DNA from: Triatoma infestans
Lineage: Eukaryota; Arthropoda; Insecta; Hemiptera; Reduviidae
Reading direction: 5' to 3'
NCBI GenBank assembly: GCA_011037195.1
Contig: JAAEAF010014367.1
Location: 1 to 64,000 of the forward strand
DNA: 64,000 nt
Shown here one piece after another: positions 11,545-22,189 of the stretch. Numbering within the stretch: position 1 is the stretch's first letter; every line of letters begins with the position of its first letter. A program made the translations under genes and the position numbers. The notes under the pieces were generated by a model. It was not told the origin of the DNA and did not search any database. It saw only the letters and a list, made by a program, of their open reading frames with translations.

Positions 11545-12176
11545 GATTGGTATTAAAAAAATTCATCGTGATGCGTGGTCCCGCCTCCTCGGACGCTCAA
11601 CTGGACCCGGTTACTCTCCGGGTGGACCATCGTACCGCAACATAGTCAGGTGCCACGGAAGACAGCGTTCCGATACCGAAGCACCGACCCGTGTCCCCGC
11701 GGCCCCCCTCCTAACCCTAGGAACCCACCTGAGGTGGTATTCCGTAGCCTTCCTGGTAGGGCTATCCCCCAGGTAGGGCTCTCGGGTGAAGCCAAGGCCA
11801 AAGACATGTGTTGGGATCGGACGCCCGCAGGTCGTCGTCTCCCTCAATGCCCAGGATCCTCTTTTCCACCCTAGCCCCAAAGCCTCGTGCCGGCAAGCTC
11901 GAGGGAGAGGTATTTATACTCCGAGCTCTCAACGAGTGCGTGTACTTGTTCATGCAGTGTATGTGGTCGTCTGTAAAATGTCGAGTGTTCAGGTGTGAGT
12001 GTGTGTGTGTGGTGGGGAGCTCAAGTTTACCTGTGGGTGCGCTGAACCCAAGTAGCTGCACACATCAACTACCTCTGCAGGTCCTATGTGTAGTGTGTAG
12101 TGTTAAGGGTGTCAGTATGAGCGTATATTGTAGTGTTGTTAGGCTGGGAACACCGCAGGGACGGCCTAGATCCTGA
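11545..12176 (-). other. GC-rich 5' UTR / internal promoter region of the I-clade LINE
   Basis: This is markedly more GC-rich than the window average, and ORFs of 70-219 codons overlap on both strands without domains, as is common in GC-rich non-coding DNA. It ends where the sequence turns AT-rich near 12180. By family knowledge LINE promoters are internal and lie here; no specific promoter motif was confirmed. Confidence 0.45.
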
Positions 12177-12206
12177 AAGAAGCGGCTAATCCATTCCCCG
12201 TAAGGG

Positions 12207-12295
12207 TTATATCTATAGTTATAATTAAAATTATAACTAAATAATTAATCGATTTTATTATATAACTAAATTAGCGATTATAACTATAGATATAA
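12207..12295. repeat. Perfect 19-bp inverted repeat, AT-rich
   Basis: The arm at 12207-12225 (TTATATCTATAGTTATAAT) is repeated exactly in reverse complement at 12277-12295, with a 51-base AT-rich loop. It lies between the LINE 5' end and the hammerhead-like motif at 12345 and may be part of a foldback element with it. Confidence 0.7.
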
Positions 12296-12344
12296 TCGAA
12301 GATGTTATAACAAGATTTCCAAACTTCTCTTACTTTAAGAGAGC

Positions 12345-12382
12345 CCCTGAAGAAGGCAAGCAATGTTTGCCGATACGACGGG
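12345..12382 (+). ncRNA. Hammerhead-like motif, degenerate
   Basis: CTGAAGA (12347-12353) is followed by a GGCAA...TTGCC hairpin and then GATACGAC, where intact copies have GAAACGTC. The CCC before CTGAAGA can pair with the GGG after the motif, matching stem I. The G-A-A core is altered to GAT, so self-cleavage is unlikely. The same layout recurs at six other sites in the window. Confidence 0.35.
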
Positions 12383-14339
12383 TTTTAAACAAAAAAACAC
12401 TTTAAAATTATTTGGTGTTTTTTTGGAAACTTCCTTTGTTTGGAAAGCCAAACAATTTGATACACCTGATTACTCTAAAATTGTTCAATTGGTCTTGGAA
12501 ATTGTTCATATCGGAATTCTGTGAACAAAAACAAGTAAATTATTTATCGACTGTAAATTTCTAGTATTTATAGAACTATGAGTGTCGCATTTGTTTAGTA
12601 AATAAGCAATCTGAACTCTGTATATCTATGTAGTCCCTCTCTCATTGAATTCAGTATCGAACGTAGATTCTTGGATTTTGTAACTTCTTCATGTATTTTA
12701 GAAAGCTGGCTTCTTCTTTTTTTTTTATTAGTTTTAATATTTAAATTTTTAATCTAGCTGATAATTTATATATATTTGTTATATCTTCCCACTACAACAA
12801 CTGACCCAGCTGATTATTTCCTACAATATTCGTTGTGGAACTGTTACCATGGATACTATAAAAGGTGTTTCCAAATTCTCTAAAAATAGTTTTGGAATAT
12901 GCACTGACGACTCTCTCGAATATGCACATCTCGCCATTTTCAAGAAATTTAAGAAAAAAAGAAAAATGATTATTTATTAATCTTTTATTTATTTATTTTT
13001 TTCATTTTATTCATTTATTTTCAATGAATAGCAATAAGCTAAACGCTTAATAACAGCATGAGGAGAAAATATACCAGGGGTATAATGCAGGAGGTCACGA
13101 GGCCACTGACTTCAAGACCTTGATAAGTGTTATAGGTTTATTTAACGTACTTTTTTTCTTTTTTTTTTTGCACTTTTACAAATAGTTTCAGTCAAAAAAC
13201 ATATCTTTTGTAAAAAATATTAAATAAAAAGGAACTTGAGATTGATGGATATGAAATAAAGCTTTCTATAGGATCTCAATATCATGTTTGGACTTCCCGC
13301 AATTTCAGTTTTATTAATATTATTATTACACTGTTCACAAAAACAAATGGAGTATTTCTAAAAAAAAAAAAAAATCATTTTTAAGGACCTCAAAACTATG
13401 AAAATCTTAAAGAATAGTAATTTTGTAAGCAAGCCTTGTTATGTTGATTTTAATAAATGATTATGTTTATGGCCTTAAAAGTGTTCGTTCGAAATATTGC
13501 CACACTGACTATTTTTGTCTAATTTAATGAAAGTTTTTTTTTTGTTATTTATCTTATCAGATAGAATTTTGGTATTTGAATTTATTTTATCATGTATAAA
13601 CTGCAAAATTTGCTGTTTTACCTGTCCCAGTATAACTGGTAATTATTTTGATCTTTATCATGTTTTTATTAATTGAGGTTCCAACCTTCATTTCCCATTA
13701 TTTTCTTGTGTTTGAATTTTATGATGTACAAGCAGTTTTATTATTTTAAAATTAAAATCTAAACTTATTTATATGTGTACTTTTACTCTTTTATACTGTA
13801 TTTCACACACAATTAAAATGGCTATTAGAAAGAGTGTTCTAAATCGGTTATACAAAGCAGTTGATTTATAGACAATGAACTTTGATTTATTTAAATATGG
13901 ATGTTTTAGAGTATAATGGTTGCGTTGATCAGATGAAACGTTTTTCACTTGACGCCCTCAAGATGGCGTTTGAGAATTAAGCCGCCATAAAAAGCGGAAA
14001 GTTAGTTAATATCATTTAATATAATATATATAATATTATAATAATATATATATATAATTTTTTATTTGAAAAAAGCGAAAGACAAAAACTGTTAGCTATA
14101 CCACAATCACAAATTACTTGAGTCTTCCATTGTCAATTTGGCAACTTTCCTTAAATAACTCGATACATCCAACTTAAAACAGCCGCCTCCTCCTAGTATT
14201 GCAGAGGAAAATACTCGTACAGACATTGAACCCAGTGGATGCGAATAAACAACTGTGCAAAAGGAAAACTATAATCATCTCTAATAGTGTTCAACCAGAT
14301 AGTTAGATTATTGTAGGGGATTATTGCACTGCCACCTGA
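12383..14339. other. No gene seen; AT-rich intergenic DNA
   Basis: Long A/T runs and no domain-bearing frame on either strand. No HCR blocks or transposon termini were recognised here. Confidence 0.4.
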
Positions 14340-14556
14340 AAGATCTATTGTGCCCCCCTCGGACCCCTTCTCCAATGCAAAGCCGGTCTCCAAGCAGCGT
14401 TCTCTAGCTACAGACAACACTGCCCATCACCGGACAGTGATTTGTATAGGCTCCTACGAAGAGAAAGATCTAAGGGAAGAATGCTGGATTCGAACTCGGG
14501 ACCTCCGCGTTGCTAGTCCAGCGCGCTACCCTGAGCTAATCCCTTCCTTCTCCCTT
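14340..14556 (-). repeat. tRNA-headed SINE
   Basis: Read on the minus strand from about 14550, it has GATTAGCTCAGGGTAGCGCG (A-box and D-arm-like), an anticodon-like stretch and GAGTTCGAATCCAGC (B-box, T-arm). The body passes through the CACTGTCCGGTGATGGGCAG hairpin near 14425-14448. The head is an RNA polymerase III promoter of tRNA origin, possibly alanine-like. The body is shared with the truncated copy at 1246-1408. The 3' end is unclear and the LINE-like tail of the other copy is not obvious here. Confidence 0.7.
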
Positions 14557-14755
14557 GGCTTTCGCCAATGAACTAGGGATGGAGATCCTAGTTTGTGTAC
14601 TGTGTTGGTCCTTGTCTGTAAAGTGTAGAGTGTATGTACTTGTAAGTATATTGTGTACTGTTCTGACGAAGTGCATGGAGTACTGAGCTGTGGTAACCAG
14701 TGGGGTCCCCAAGTACTCCACCATGTAACTACATCCAACAGATACCCCTTGCAGG

Positions 14756-14758
<3 letters not shown>

Positions 14759-14788
<30 letters not shown>
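14759..14788. repeat. (AT)n microsatellite
   Basis: About fifteen uninterrupted AT dinucleotides. Confidence 0.95.
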
Positions 14789-14793
<5 letters not shown>

Positions 14794-14828
14794 GTTGGGT
14801 ATATAGATGGGTCCGCAAGGCTGGATAA

Positions 14829-15046
14829 CATCTGGTATTTTATCCGTCGGAGCGTACATAATTTCTTTTATTCCTGACCGATAACGGATTTTCATTCACC
14901 TACATTGAGTTGGGGTGTTAACAGAAACATTGTGTTGAAGTGAACTCTCTATAGGAACTTTTAAATTTACTCTGACGATGGAAGGAAACCCGAAACCGGT
15001 CTGGAATAAAAGAAATATGCATGCTACGACGGATAAAAAACAGATA
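14829..15046. repeat. Foldback element enclosing a hammerhead-like motif
   Basis: The left arm (about 14829-14876: ATCTGGTATTTTATCCGTCG through TTTCTTTTATTCC) is repeated in inverse complement at about 15003-15046, with two small differences blocks. The loop contains the motif at 14972-15001. No coding capacity. It resembles a MITE-like or retrozyme-like unit; the class is not assigned. Confidence 0.65.
14972..15001 (+). ncRNA. Hammerhead-like motif
   Basis: CTGACGA (14972-14978), a short TGG...CCC stem II, GAAA (14992-14995), then CCGGTC. The stretch ACCGGT is a six-base palindrome, so stem III could form between two copies as in dimeric minimal hammerheads. Stem I pairing next to the core is weak in this copy. 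Confidence 0.45.
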
Positions 15047-15297
15047 TATTTTATATATACATTGGGTTTTCTAACAAAAATATATATTTAAGTATGTATT
15101 GTATTAAGTATATACTATTATGTAAGTATATAATATATTAAATATTTTATAACAATATTGTAAACATTTAAATTTATGTAACAAAATGGAAGCAAACACT
15201 TCAAAACAATATATGAAAAAAGTTTCGATACACTTGTAATATTTGTTTGCTACAATGGAGTTTATTGGTTTAATCATTTGTATTTTCTCCTTTTTCT

Positions 15298-15965
15298 CTA
15301 CAAACGCTCTATTATCGTATTAACTACTTTCTTTGTTAGTTCTGGCTCAATTGAATTCCATTCTGAGATTATGGCATTTTTAAGCACATTTTTGTTATTA
15401 ACATCTCGATTTCTGATTCTTCTTCCAATTTCATCCCATATGTGCTCAATTGGGTTGAGTTTGAGGGCTCTTTGGCGGTAAATGAAGTTGACTCGAGATG
15501 TTGAATATAAGCCACTCCTTTTCCCGCATGCAATTTGTTTCGGCTCGTTATCCTGTTGGAAGATCTCTAAATCTCAGATTACGGGCACTGCTCTTCAAAT
15601 TATTCTTAAATTATCTAAATAAAACATTTGATCCATTTTTACCATCTATAAATATCAAGTTTCCCACACCTGAGGCCCTCACGCATCCCCACACTAGAAT
15701 GTTTCCTCCTTCTTGGCTGATAGTTCTTATTACATTGTTTAGATTTTAGCGTTCACCACGATACCTCCACATAAAAATCCTCCCATCTGATGAGGACACA
15801 TTAAAATTTGGTTCTTCGCTGAAAATAATGGAATCCCAAGTTATGAGTTTTTGCAGATTCTAAACGATTTTCTTGTTAACTTTACTAATCAATTGTGTTT
15901 TTCCTTGGTATCCGACCATTGTATCCATTTGATCATAGAACAATCCATACTGTTTCAGGCACAAC
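15298..15965 (-). pseudogene. Tc1-like (DD34E) transposase, dead
   Basis: This would be a cut-and-paste transposase. Read on the minus strand from about 15965: an HTH-like remnant, then WDSIIFSEEPNFN and SSSDGR (the usual FSDES block), GGNILVWGC, FQQDNEPKQIA and LNPIEHIWDEIGRR, ending in a stop at 15300-15298. Counting from the Asp of QQDN to the Glu of PIEHIW gives 34 intervening residues, the Tc1 spacing. The first catalytic Asp (codon 15817-15815) is Glu. Frameshifts and stops are present in the middle. Terminal inverted repeats were not identified. The RTE element begins about 10 bases beyond the remnant. Confidence 0.75.
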
Positions 15966-15972
15966 ATTTACA

Positions 15973-15974
<2 letters not shown>

Positions 15975-16004
<30 letters not shown>

Positions 16005-18511
16005 TGGCACTACAACCCAGTTAGTTGGGTCTTGGCCTCCTCGATCTTATTCCGCCAGTCGTCCCTCTCTCTTGCAGCCGCCATCCAGTTCCTAGTACGC
16101 AGTAGCTGCCTGGCATCCTGCGTCACGCTATCCAGCCACCTCAGTTTCGGTCTCCCAATCCTCCTCTTGCGGTCAGGGGCTTCCTGTAATAGCTTGTATG
16201 GAATTTCTTCCTGCCCCAATCTCGCAACGTGTCCAGCCCATCTGAGCCTGTTCAGCTTTATCCAGGCTACAATATTCGGCTCCTTCATCAGAGCATACAG
16301 CTCCCTGTTTGTTCTACGACGCCAAGTCGTGTTCTCACGTATTGGGCCGAAGATTTTTCGCAGTATTTTCCTTTCGAAAATTAACAGGCGCTGTTCATCT
16401 GTTTTTGTGATGGTCCACGTTTCGGAGGCATATACCAGGACAGGGCGAATAAGAGTTTTACAAATTCTTAACTTGGTTGCCCTGTCCAGCATCTTACTTC
16501 TCATATGCATATTGAGATCGAAATAACACATGTTGGCGGATATAATCCTCCTGCTGATCTCATTTGAAACATTATTGCCAGCAGTTACTAAAGATCCCAG
16601 GTAGACAAAGCTGTCGACTTTCTCAAAGCAATAGCTGCCAACTCTAAAAGGGCCTTCAAACCTTTCATCAATTGTGAGAAATTTTGTTTTGCTCTCGTTT
16701 ATTAGAAGGCCCATGCATCTGCCAGCTTTTTCTATTTCAATGAAAGCACTTCTCACAGCATCGGCAGATCTTCCCATGATGTCTATGTCATCAGCATACG
16801 CCAGAAGTTCTACGGATTTATGGAATATAGTTCCGGTGGTTTGTATTCCGGATTTCCTAATAACCCACTCTAAAGCCAGGTTAAACAATAAGCAAGCTAA
16901 CGCATCACCCTGCTTTAACCCATTAGAGACTTGGAAGTTTCCTGACATATCCGACTGAACACGCACAGCACAGATGACGGAAGACATTGTCATAGCGACA
17001 AGGCGCACTAGCTTAGCTGGAATGTTGAGGTCTACCATTGCCTGATAAAGCTGCTCCTATTTATACTATCGTAGGCTAATTTAAAGTCCACGAACAGATG
17101 GTAGGTGTTTAGCTGGAATTCTCTGCCCTTCTCTAGGATCAATCTCAGGCTAAAGATCTGGTCTACTGTCGATTTATCCGTTCTAAAACCACATTGATAA
17201 CGTCCCAGAATTTCTTCGACGTGGGCTTGCAATCGTTGGAAGAGGATATTTGAAAGTATTTTGTACGCTGCCGGTAGTAGGGATATGCCTCTATAATTAC
17301 TGCATTCAAGTTGGTCTCCCTTCTTGTAAATAGGTAGGATAATAACCTCATTCCATTCCTTAGGCATCTCTTCTTTAACCCAGATATTAAGTAGGAGGTT
17401 TTGTAAGACCTTAATAAGTTCAGGGCCTCCTTACTAAAAAGCTCAGAAGGAAGGTTGTCTATCCCTGGAGCCTTATTATTTTTCAGTTTATAGACAGCTT
17501 CTACAATCTCCTCCTCGTCAGGGGGCTCACAATCACCGGAGATTTCAGCAAGATTCAGCTCACCCGAGGCAGTCATATTAGAGTTCAGTAGCCCATCAAA
17601 ATGTCTTTTCCATCTGTCAAGAATGTCTGGCTTGTTTGAGAGAAGCGATCCATCTTCCTTCTTACAAGTTGCTAATCTCGGTTTGAAGAGCTTTCTCCCA
17701 TTGTTAATCTTGCGAAAGAACTCTCTACATTCATTTCTATTCCGGTGCTTCTCAATGTCCTCCAGTTGTTTTCTTTCCCAGTGCCTCTTCTTTCTTTTGT
17801 GAAGCTTTTTTTCAAGCCTACGTCTTGCCCGGTAGTACTCTGTAGATGCTCTGGTTCTTTTCCGTTGAATCATCACCTTATAGGCCCATTTTTTTTATTA
17901 GTCATCTCTAAGCATTCTGCGTCAAACCATGGACTTCGGCGCAATTTTTCTTCGAATCCCAAGGTCTCCTCAGCAGCGTTGTTTATAGCGCCTTTGCAAG
18001 TTGACCAAAGCTCATTTAGCTCCGTTGTGACTTCAACATTTGCAGAGGCCAGTTTCCTATCTAGAGTGTTCATATATTGAAGGGCGGAGTCCTCAGCCTT
18101 CAGTTTATTAACATTTATTTTCTTATAAACTTCGCCTCTTAGAATTCTAACGTTAGAGATCCTAGCTCTAATGCGCGCGATTGATAGATAATGATCCGAG
18201 TCAGCGTTTGCTCCTCGGTACGCTCTCACATCCAAAAGGTTAGATCGATGCCTTGAACTTATCAATAAATGATCAATTTGGTTAGCAGTATTTCCGTCCG
18301 GTGAAGTCCATGTTGCTTTATGTATTCTCTTATGAGGAAATAGTGAAGTTCCCACAACAAGTCCTTTAGATGCTGCGAAGTTGATAAGTCTACAACCATT
18401 ATCATTGCTCTCGTCGTGCAGACTATGCAAACCGATTGTAGGAATATGGCAGTACTCATGCCCGACTTTTGCATTAAAATCGCCAGCGATTATCTTAACA
18501 TCAGCTGACTA
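15975..18511 (-). mobile_element. RTE-clade LINE, 5' truncated
   Basis: A 2.5 kb minus-strand LINE ending in a (CAT)10/(ATG)10 tail at 15975-16004; a short tandem-repeat tail is characteristic of RTE elements. It is truncated inside the endonuclease at about 18511. It abuts a plus-strand LINE fragment on its 5' side and the dead Tc1 transposase on its 3' side. Confidence 0.8.
16010..18511 (-). pseudogene. RTE LINE ORF2: endonuclease C-half and reverse transcriptase
   Basis: Four overlapping frames make one gene. The endonuclease part (18511 to about 18150) has AGDFNAKVG, TWTSPDGN, NQIDHLL and SDHYLSIARIRAR. A basic linker follows (about 17870-17650). Reverse transcriptase includes the APGIDNLPSELF block (about 17470), NYRGISLLPAAYKILS (about 17290), NGLKQGDALACLLFN (about 16910) and the catalytic box LLAYADDIDIM (about 16800-16770). 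The C-terminus (LRWAGHVARLG, IGRPKLRW) is typical of RTE-type ORF2 annotated in many insects. The endonuclease half resembles proteins often labelled craniofacial development protein 2, which derive from RTE elements. Frameshifts near 17035, 17380 and 17875 break it. Confidence 0.82.
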
Positions 18512-18830
18512 GGATACAATAGAAAGTCCTATACTGACGCTTGGTTAGCCAGTTATTTACGCAAAATAAGCGGGCATCTGGTCCTTTGTGTCAGAATTGT
18601 TTGATGGAGTTAGAGGAAACAGTGGTACACTGATCTAATACCTAATACCTAGGTCTGTGTCCCCGTTTCGTCAATATTAGGTTCCACATTTTTGAGAGGG
18701 CAACACTCTCAAAGGATTATTTGTGGAAAATGGAGATTAAGGATATTTGAGATATTGCTTTCAGACCTTACAGATCGCTTAGGGAAAGCTACTTAGCAGT
18801 AGAATTTTTTGTGAGGGGATAAGAGCCATG
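18512..18830 (+). pseudogene. R1/Jockey-like LINE ORF2 C-terminal fragment
   Basis: Across stops and frameshifts the plus strand reads KRASGPLCQNC, LEETVVH and then GLCPRFVNIRFHIFERATLS. This is the C-terminal CCHC tail typical of R1 and Jockey ORF2, in which the knuckle is followed by CPxFxxxRFHxF. It is only a remnant. It directly abuts the truncated 5' end of the RTE element, so one may have landed in the other. Confidence 0.55.
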
Positions 18831-19499
18831 TTGGCTTGTCTCGCGCCTTCTGGCAAAATCCTGGTAATAATACGGGACAATAATAATATCCGTGCTACCA
18901 ATTACAAAACAATCTATATACACAAAACTGACCATTACAATTTCCACAGAAGTAATTTGGCCTCTACCAGCCTTCCTTAGTAGCTTATACCAGCTGAGAT
19001 CGTCCTCCGAAAGCACAACCATTCTCCGAACCAGCCAATCGTGGACAAATGAACAGATGTCGGCACTGGAGTGTCCAATACTGGAAGGCCTATGAGCCTA
19101 ATCCCTGCTCAGTACTCCGCTGGTTAGATATGATGTGTAATCTGTTTTGAAGTAAGCTTTTTTAGTAATCTGTTTTTCCTGCTTTTTAACAGTGTCTTTT
19201 TATTTTACCTTTTAGATGTTCACAACACCCAATAAAAATATCTTACAACACTCATTGATCTTCTTCATTGCACACAGAAAACACGTGGTTATTTTCGTAT
19301 ATTCTTATAAATATTATATTTGCAAAATAATCGGCCAAAATTCTTGCTAAATTTCATGGATTTTTTTTGTTCAGCAGTTTGACGCCATACACTTTCTGAC
19401 AGATAAACGTCTGTCCATTATAGATAATTATGTTTTTAAAGTTTTTGTTTGGTTAAGCTAGGTTGGCAACATTGGTAGGTACAACAACAAGGTAAGGCT
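18831..19499. other. No gene seen
   Basis: Short frames on both strands (for example 18789-19022 minus) have no recognisable domain. The sequence grades into the HCR repeat at 19.5 kb. Confidence 0.35.
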
Positions 19500-20445
19500 T
19501 CTGTAAGGCCTCTTCCTAGTAAGAGGAAGTATTGTAATCGTATCAAACTTTCGAAATCGAGTTTTCACCGGAAATACACATTCTGAGGTACACCGAATCC
19601 AAAAAACTGATTTTTAGAAAATTGTGTGTGTGTGTGTGTGTATGTATACGAACAGCATAGCTCAAAAAAAAAAAAAATCATAGAAAGTTCAAACTTGATA
19701 TTTCGTTTAGGTATCATCATGGGATCCGTCAGCAGGTTAACTGTCAAAATTCCTCAACCGGTAGTACCACTTTATTGAATGTTTTTTTTTTTTCACTTTT
19801 TTGCAACATATCAACTGCATATACAAAGATCTACAACTTTTGTTTAAAAGATTTCTCTGTATAAATTCATTTAAGGGCACTTTTAAGGAAGGGGTGGGGA
19901 TAGGTTTTCCTCTAAAGTGCTATTTCATTATACTGTACAATTCTGTCAAATAAATAATATTAATTATAATTAAATATGTTGTTGAAATTCCAGGTTTGAA
20001 GAGAATCGGATGACCGGAAGTGCGTTTTTACTGAAATGTATTTATCAGTTTTCTGGTATTTAAACCAGCGATTTTCTTTAAACTAGGAATGTGAACTGCA
20101 CACATAAAGAGCTATAACTTTTATTTGAAACATTTCTCCTGTAAAAAGACATTTAGGGGGCTTTTGGGGAAAGGGCGGGGTTTTGTTTCCCTCTAAAGTC
20201 CTATCATAGTTGATTGCACAATTCTACCATCTAAACAAAATTAATTAGAAATAAATAAAATGCCAAAATACCGAGTTTCAAGAAAATTAATAAACTGGAA
20301 GTGCGTTTTTACTGAACAGTTAGTTTTCGACGAACTCCGAGGAATTTCATTAAATTTGGTGTATTAACTATAAAATTTGTCAATTACAATTATGAAAACT
20401 GGAGTAAATGAAAGTTGTGTGAGTGTTTCACACCAGATTTTTTTT
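19500..20445 (+). repeat. HCR repeat, most complete copy
   Basis: The reference copy for the family, non-coding. It starts with the hairpin CTTCCTAGTAAGAGGAAG (19512-19529), then TATTGTAATCGTATCAAA, a GAGTTTTCACCGGAAATA block, (GT)n at about 19623-19640, and then modules that begin with CCGGTAGTACCACTTTATTG (about 19757), CCGGAAGTGCGTTTTTACTG (about 20013) and CTGGAAGTGCGTTTTTACTG (about 20291). The first two modules are direct repeats of about 260-280 bases; the third is shorter. The 3' end is a GTGTGAGTGTTTCACAC hairpin (20418-20434) followed by CAGATTTTTTTT. No known class fits. Confidence 0.7.
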
Positions 20446-21264
20446 GTTTATTCTAGCCTTAACCGAAATTAGTTTATTGGTGTACATAAAAGAAATCTGA
20501 ATATTTGTTAATATTAGTTATTAGTGCAAGATGTAAAATAAAAATTGATATTTGGTTGTTTAGTTTGATTTATGCATTGTTTAATTTTACAATTCATTAT
20601 ACTTGCTATTATAATCGTAGAATCAAAAGTGTAATGGATATTTAAAGATTTCAGTTTCTTATTTTCATACTTCAAAAACCGGTTATAGAAAGCCATTATT
20701 ATAGTGTGGCTGTACGCATGATTTACAGCACATTGTAAGTAGATGGGTATGTGTAAACTAGTATTAATTAGTAAATAATGCTGATTACATACAGCCAACA
20801 GCCCAGAATTGTGAATCATTTCTCTTAGTGTTACATGAATACATACATGTAAGGGGAAAAATGAATTCTCAGAACTTGTTTGGATATGTAACATTGGTGT
20901 TGCTTGTTTTATTTCTTTCTGGTTTGATTACTATTGTTTTGGCTTGCAAATTCTCAGTGTACTTGGTTTGTTGACAAGTTTAAGGTCACAGTCATATGGA
21001 AAATATTGACTAATGAGTATGTTAAATATAATAAATTCCTTTTTTTTTTTTTAAATAAAGACAGTACTATTCAAAAATTTACGGCTTCCTTTTTATTAAC
21101 ATGACAAGTTGAGGAATTTCATCCCACGCCCTATTGTCTATTTTTGTAATCCCCTCCCGCAGGTTTCCAGTTCAATTTACTAGTTCTGCGAATTCAAACT
21201 ATTCTAGATTATTAACTATTCTTTTGTGTCAATCAAGATCCTTGCTCACAAAACGCTTTTTTCG
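20446..21264. other. Spacer between two inverted HCR copies; no gene seen
   Basis: A 126-codon frame at 20514-20894 (minus) has AT-driven composition and no domain, and is not called. The sequence carries poly-A/T tracts only. Confidence 0.4.
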
Positions 21265-21831
21265 ATTCAAAAAAAATCTGGTGTGAAACACTCACACAAC
21301 TTTCTCTTACTCCTGTTCTCAAAATTGTAATTTGCAAATTTTATAGTTCATATAACAAATTTGATGAAATTCGTTGGAGTTCGTCGAAAACGGCAAAAAA
21401 ATGTTCAGTAAAAACACACTTCCGGTTTACTAATTTTCTTGAAACTCGGAATTTTGGCCATCTATTTATTTCTAATTGTTTTTTTTTTGGATGGTAGAAT
21501 TGTATAATCAACTATAATAACGCTTTAGAAAAAAACCTAATCCCACCTCTCCGACAAAAGTGCTCTTAAATGAATTTTTCCACAGAAGTGTTTTAAATAA
21601 AAGTTGTAGATCTTTGTATAGTTGTCAAGTTTGAAGAAAATCGTCGCAGCTATTTTTGAGAAAATCGCAAGAAAGTAAAAAAAACATTAAGTGATAGTTC
21701 CGGTCTAGGAATTTTGACCGCTGGCGTACTGTCGGATTGCATGATGATACCTAAACAGAATATCAAGTTTGAATATTCTACGATTTTTCGTGTTTGAGCT
21801 ATGCTGTTCACATACATACATGCATGCTGTT

Positions 21832-21869
<38 letters not shown>

Positions 21870-22080
21870 ATTTTCTAAAAACCACTTTTTTGGACCAAGG
21901 GAACCTTAAAGCGGATATTTCCGGTGAAAACTCGATATCGAAAATTTGACACGATTACAATACTTGCTCTAACTAGGTGTAATAGAAAGTAACAAGATCT
22001 GAAGTAACACGACTCTCGCTTGCTGCAGTTTACAAGTAGTAATTTTTGACAAAACTTTCTTCCGAATGGAAATTTCACTA
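21265..22080 (-). repeat. HCR repeat, inverted copy
   Basis: It begins on the plus strand with AAAAAAAATCTGGTGTGAAA at 21268, the exact complement of the family's 3' end, and ends near 21980 with GACACGATTACAATACTTGC. It faces the 19500-20445 copy across an 820-base spacer. The (CA)n tract at about 21837-21868 is at the family's usual position. Confidence 0.7.
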
Positions 22081-22189
22081 ACTGTTTGGTTGGGCTATAT
22101 GAAAGTGATTGTGCTACATGAAAGTGATTGTGCCTAAATGAAGGACTAAGTCACTAAAAGAACAGTTTCTTAATAACGTCGCAACACCC

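Larger units (their letters stand above)
5122..12176 (-). mobile_element. I-clade (RNase H-containing) LINE, near full length
   Basis: A non-LTR retrotransposon of about 7 kb on the minus strand. In order from its 5' end it has a GC-rich 5' UTR (12176-11545), ORF1 with CCHC knuckles, an AT-rich palindromic insert, ORF2 (endonuclease, reverse transcriptase, RNase H, CCHC), an 820-base 3' UTR, a terminal hairpin and a 17-base poly-A tail seen as T on the plus strand. ORF1, RNase H plus terminal CCHC and the tail hairpin fit the I/Nimb/LOA group; the exact clade is inferred. Frameshifts in both ORFs make it inactive. The 5' boundary is approximate and no target-site duplication was found. Confidence 0.8.

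Noticed and set aside
11117..11776. 219-codon plus-strand frame across the LINE ORF1 and 5' UTR
   Set aside because: Antisense shadow of ORF1, whose knuckles and codon pattern are on the minus strand.
14480..14556. A functional tRNA gene
   Set aside because: A and B boxes are present, but the acceptor ends do not pair and the sequence continues into a repeat body shared with 1.3 kb, so it is a SINE head.
20514..20894. 126-codon minus-strand frame
   Set aside because: AT-driven composition, no domain, no splice context, and it lies between repeat copies.
21265..22080. HCR as a Helitron (minus copy starts TCTGG, hairpin near other end)
   Set aside because: No CTRR terminus after the hairpin and no AT target context could be shown; class left open.
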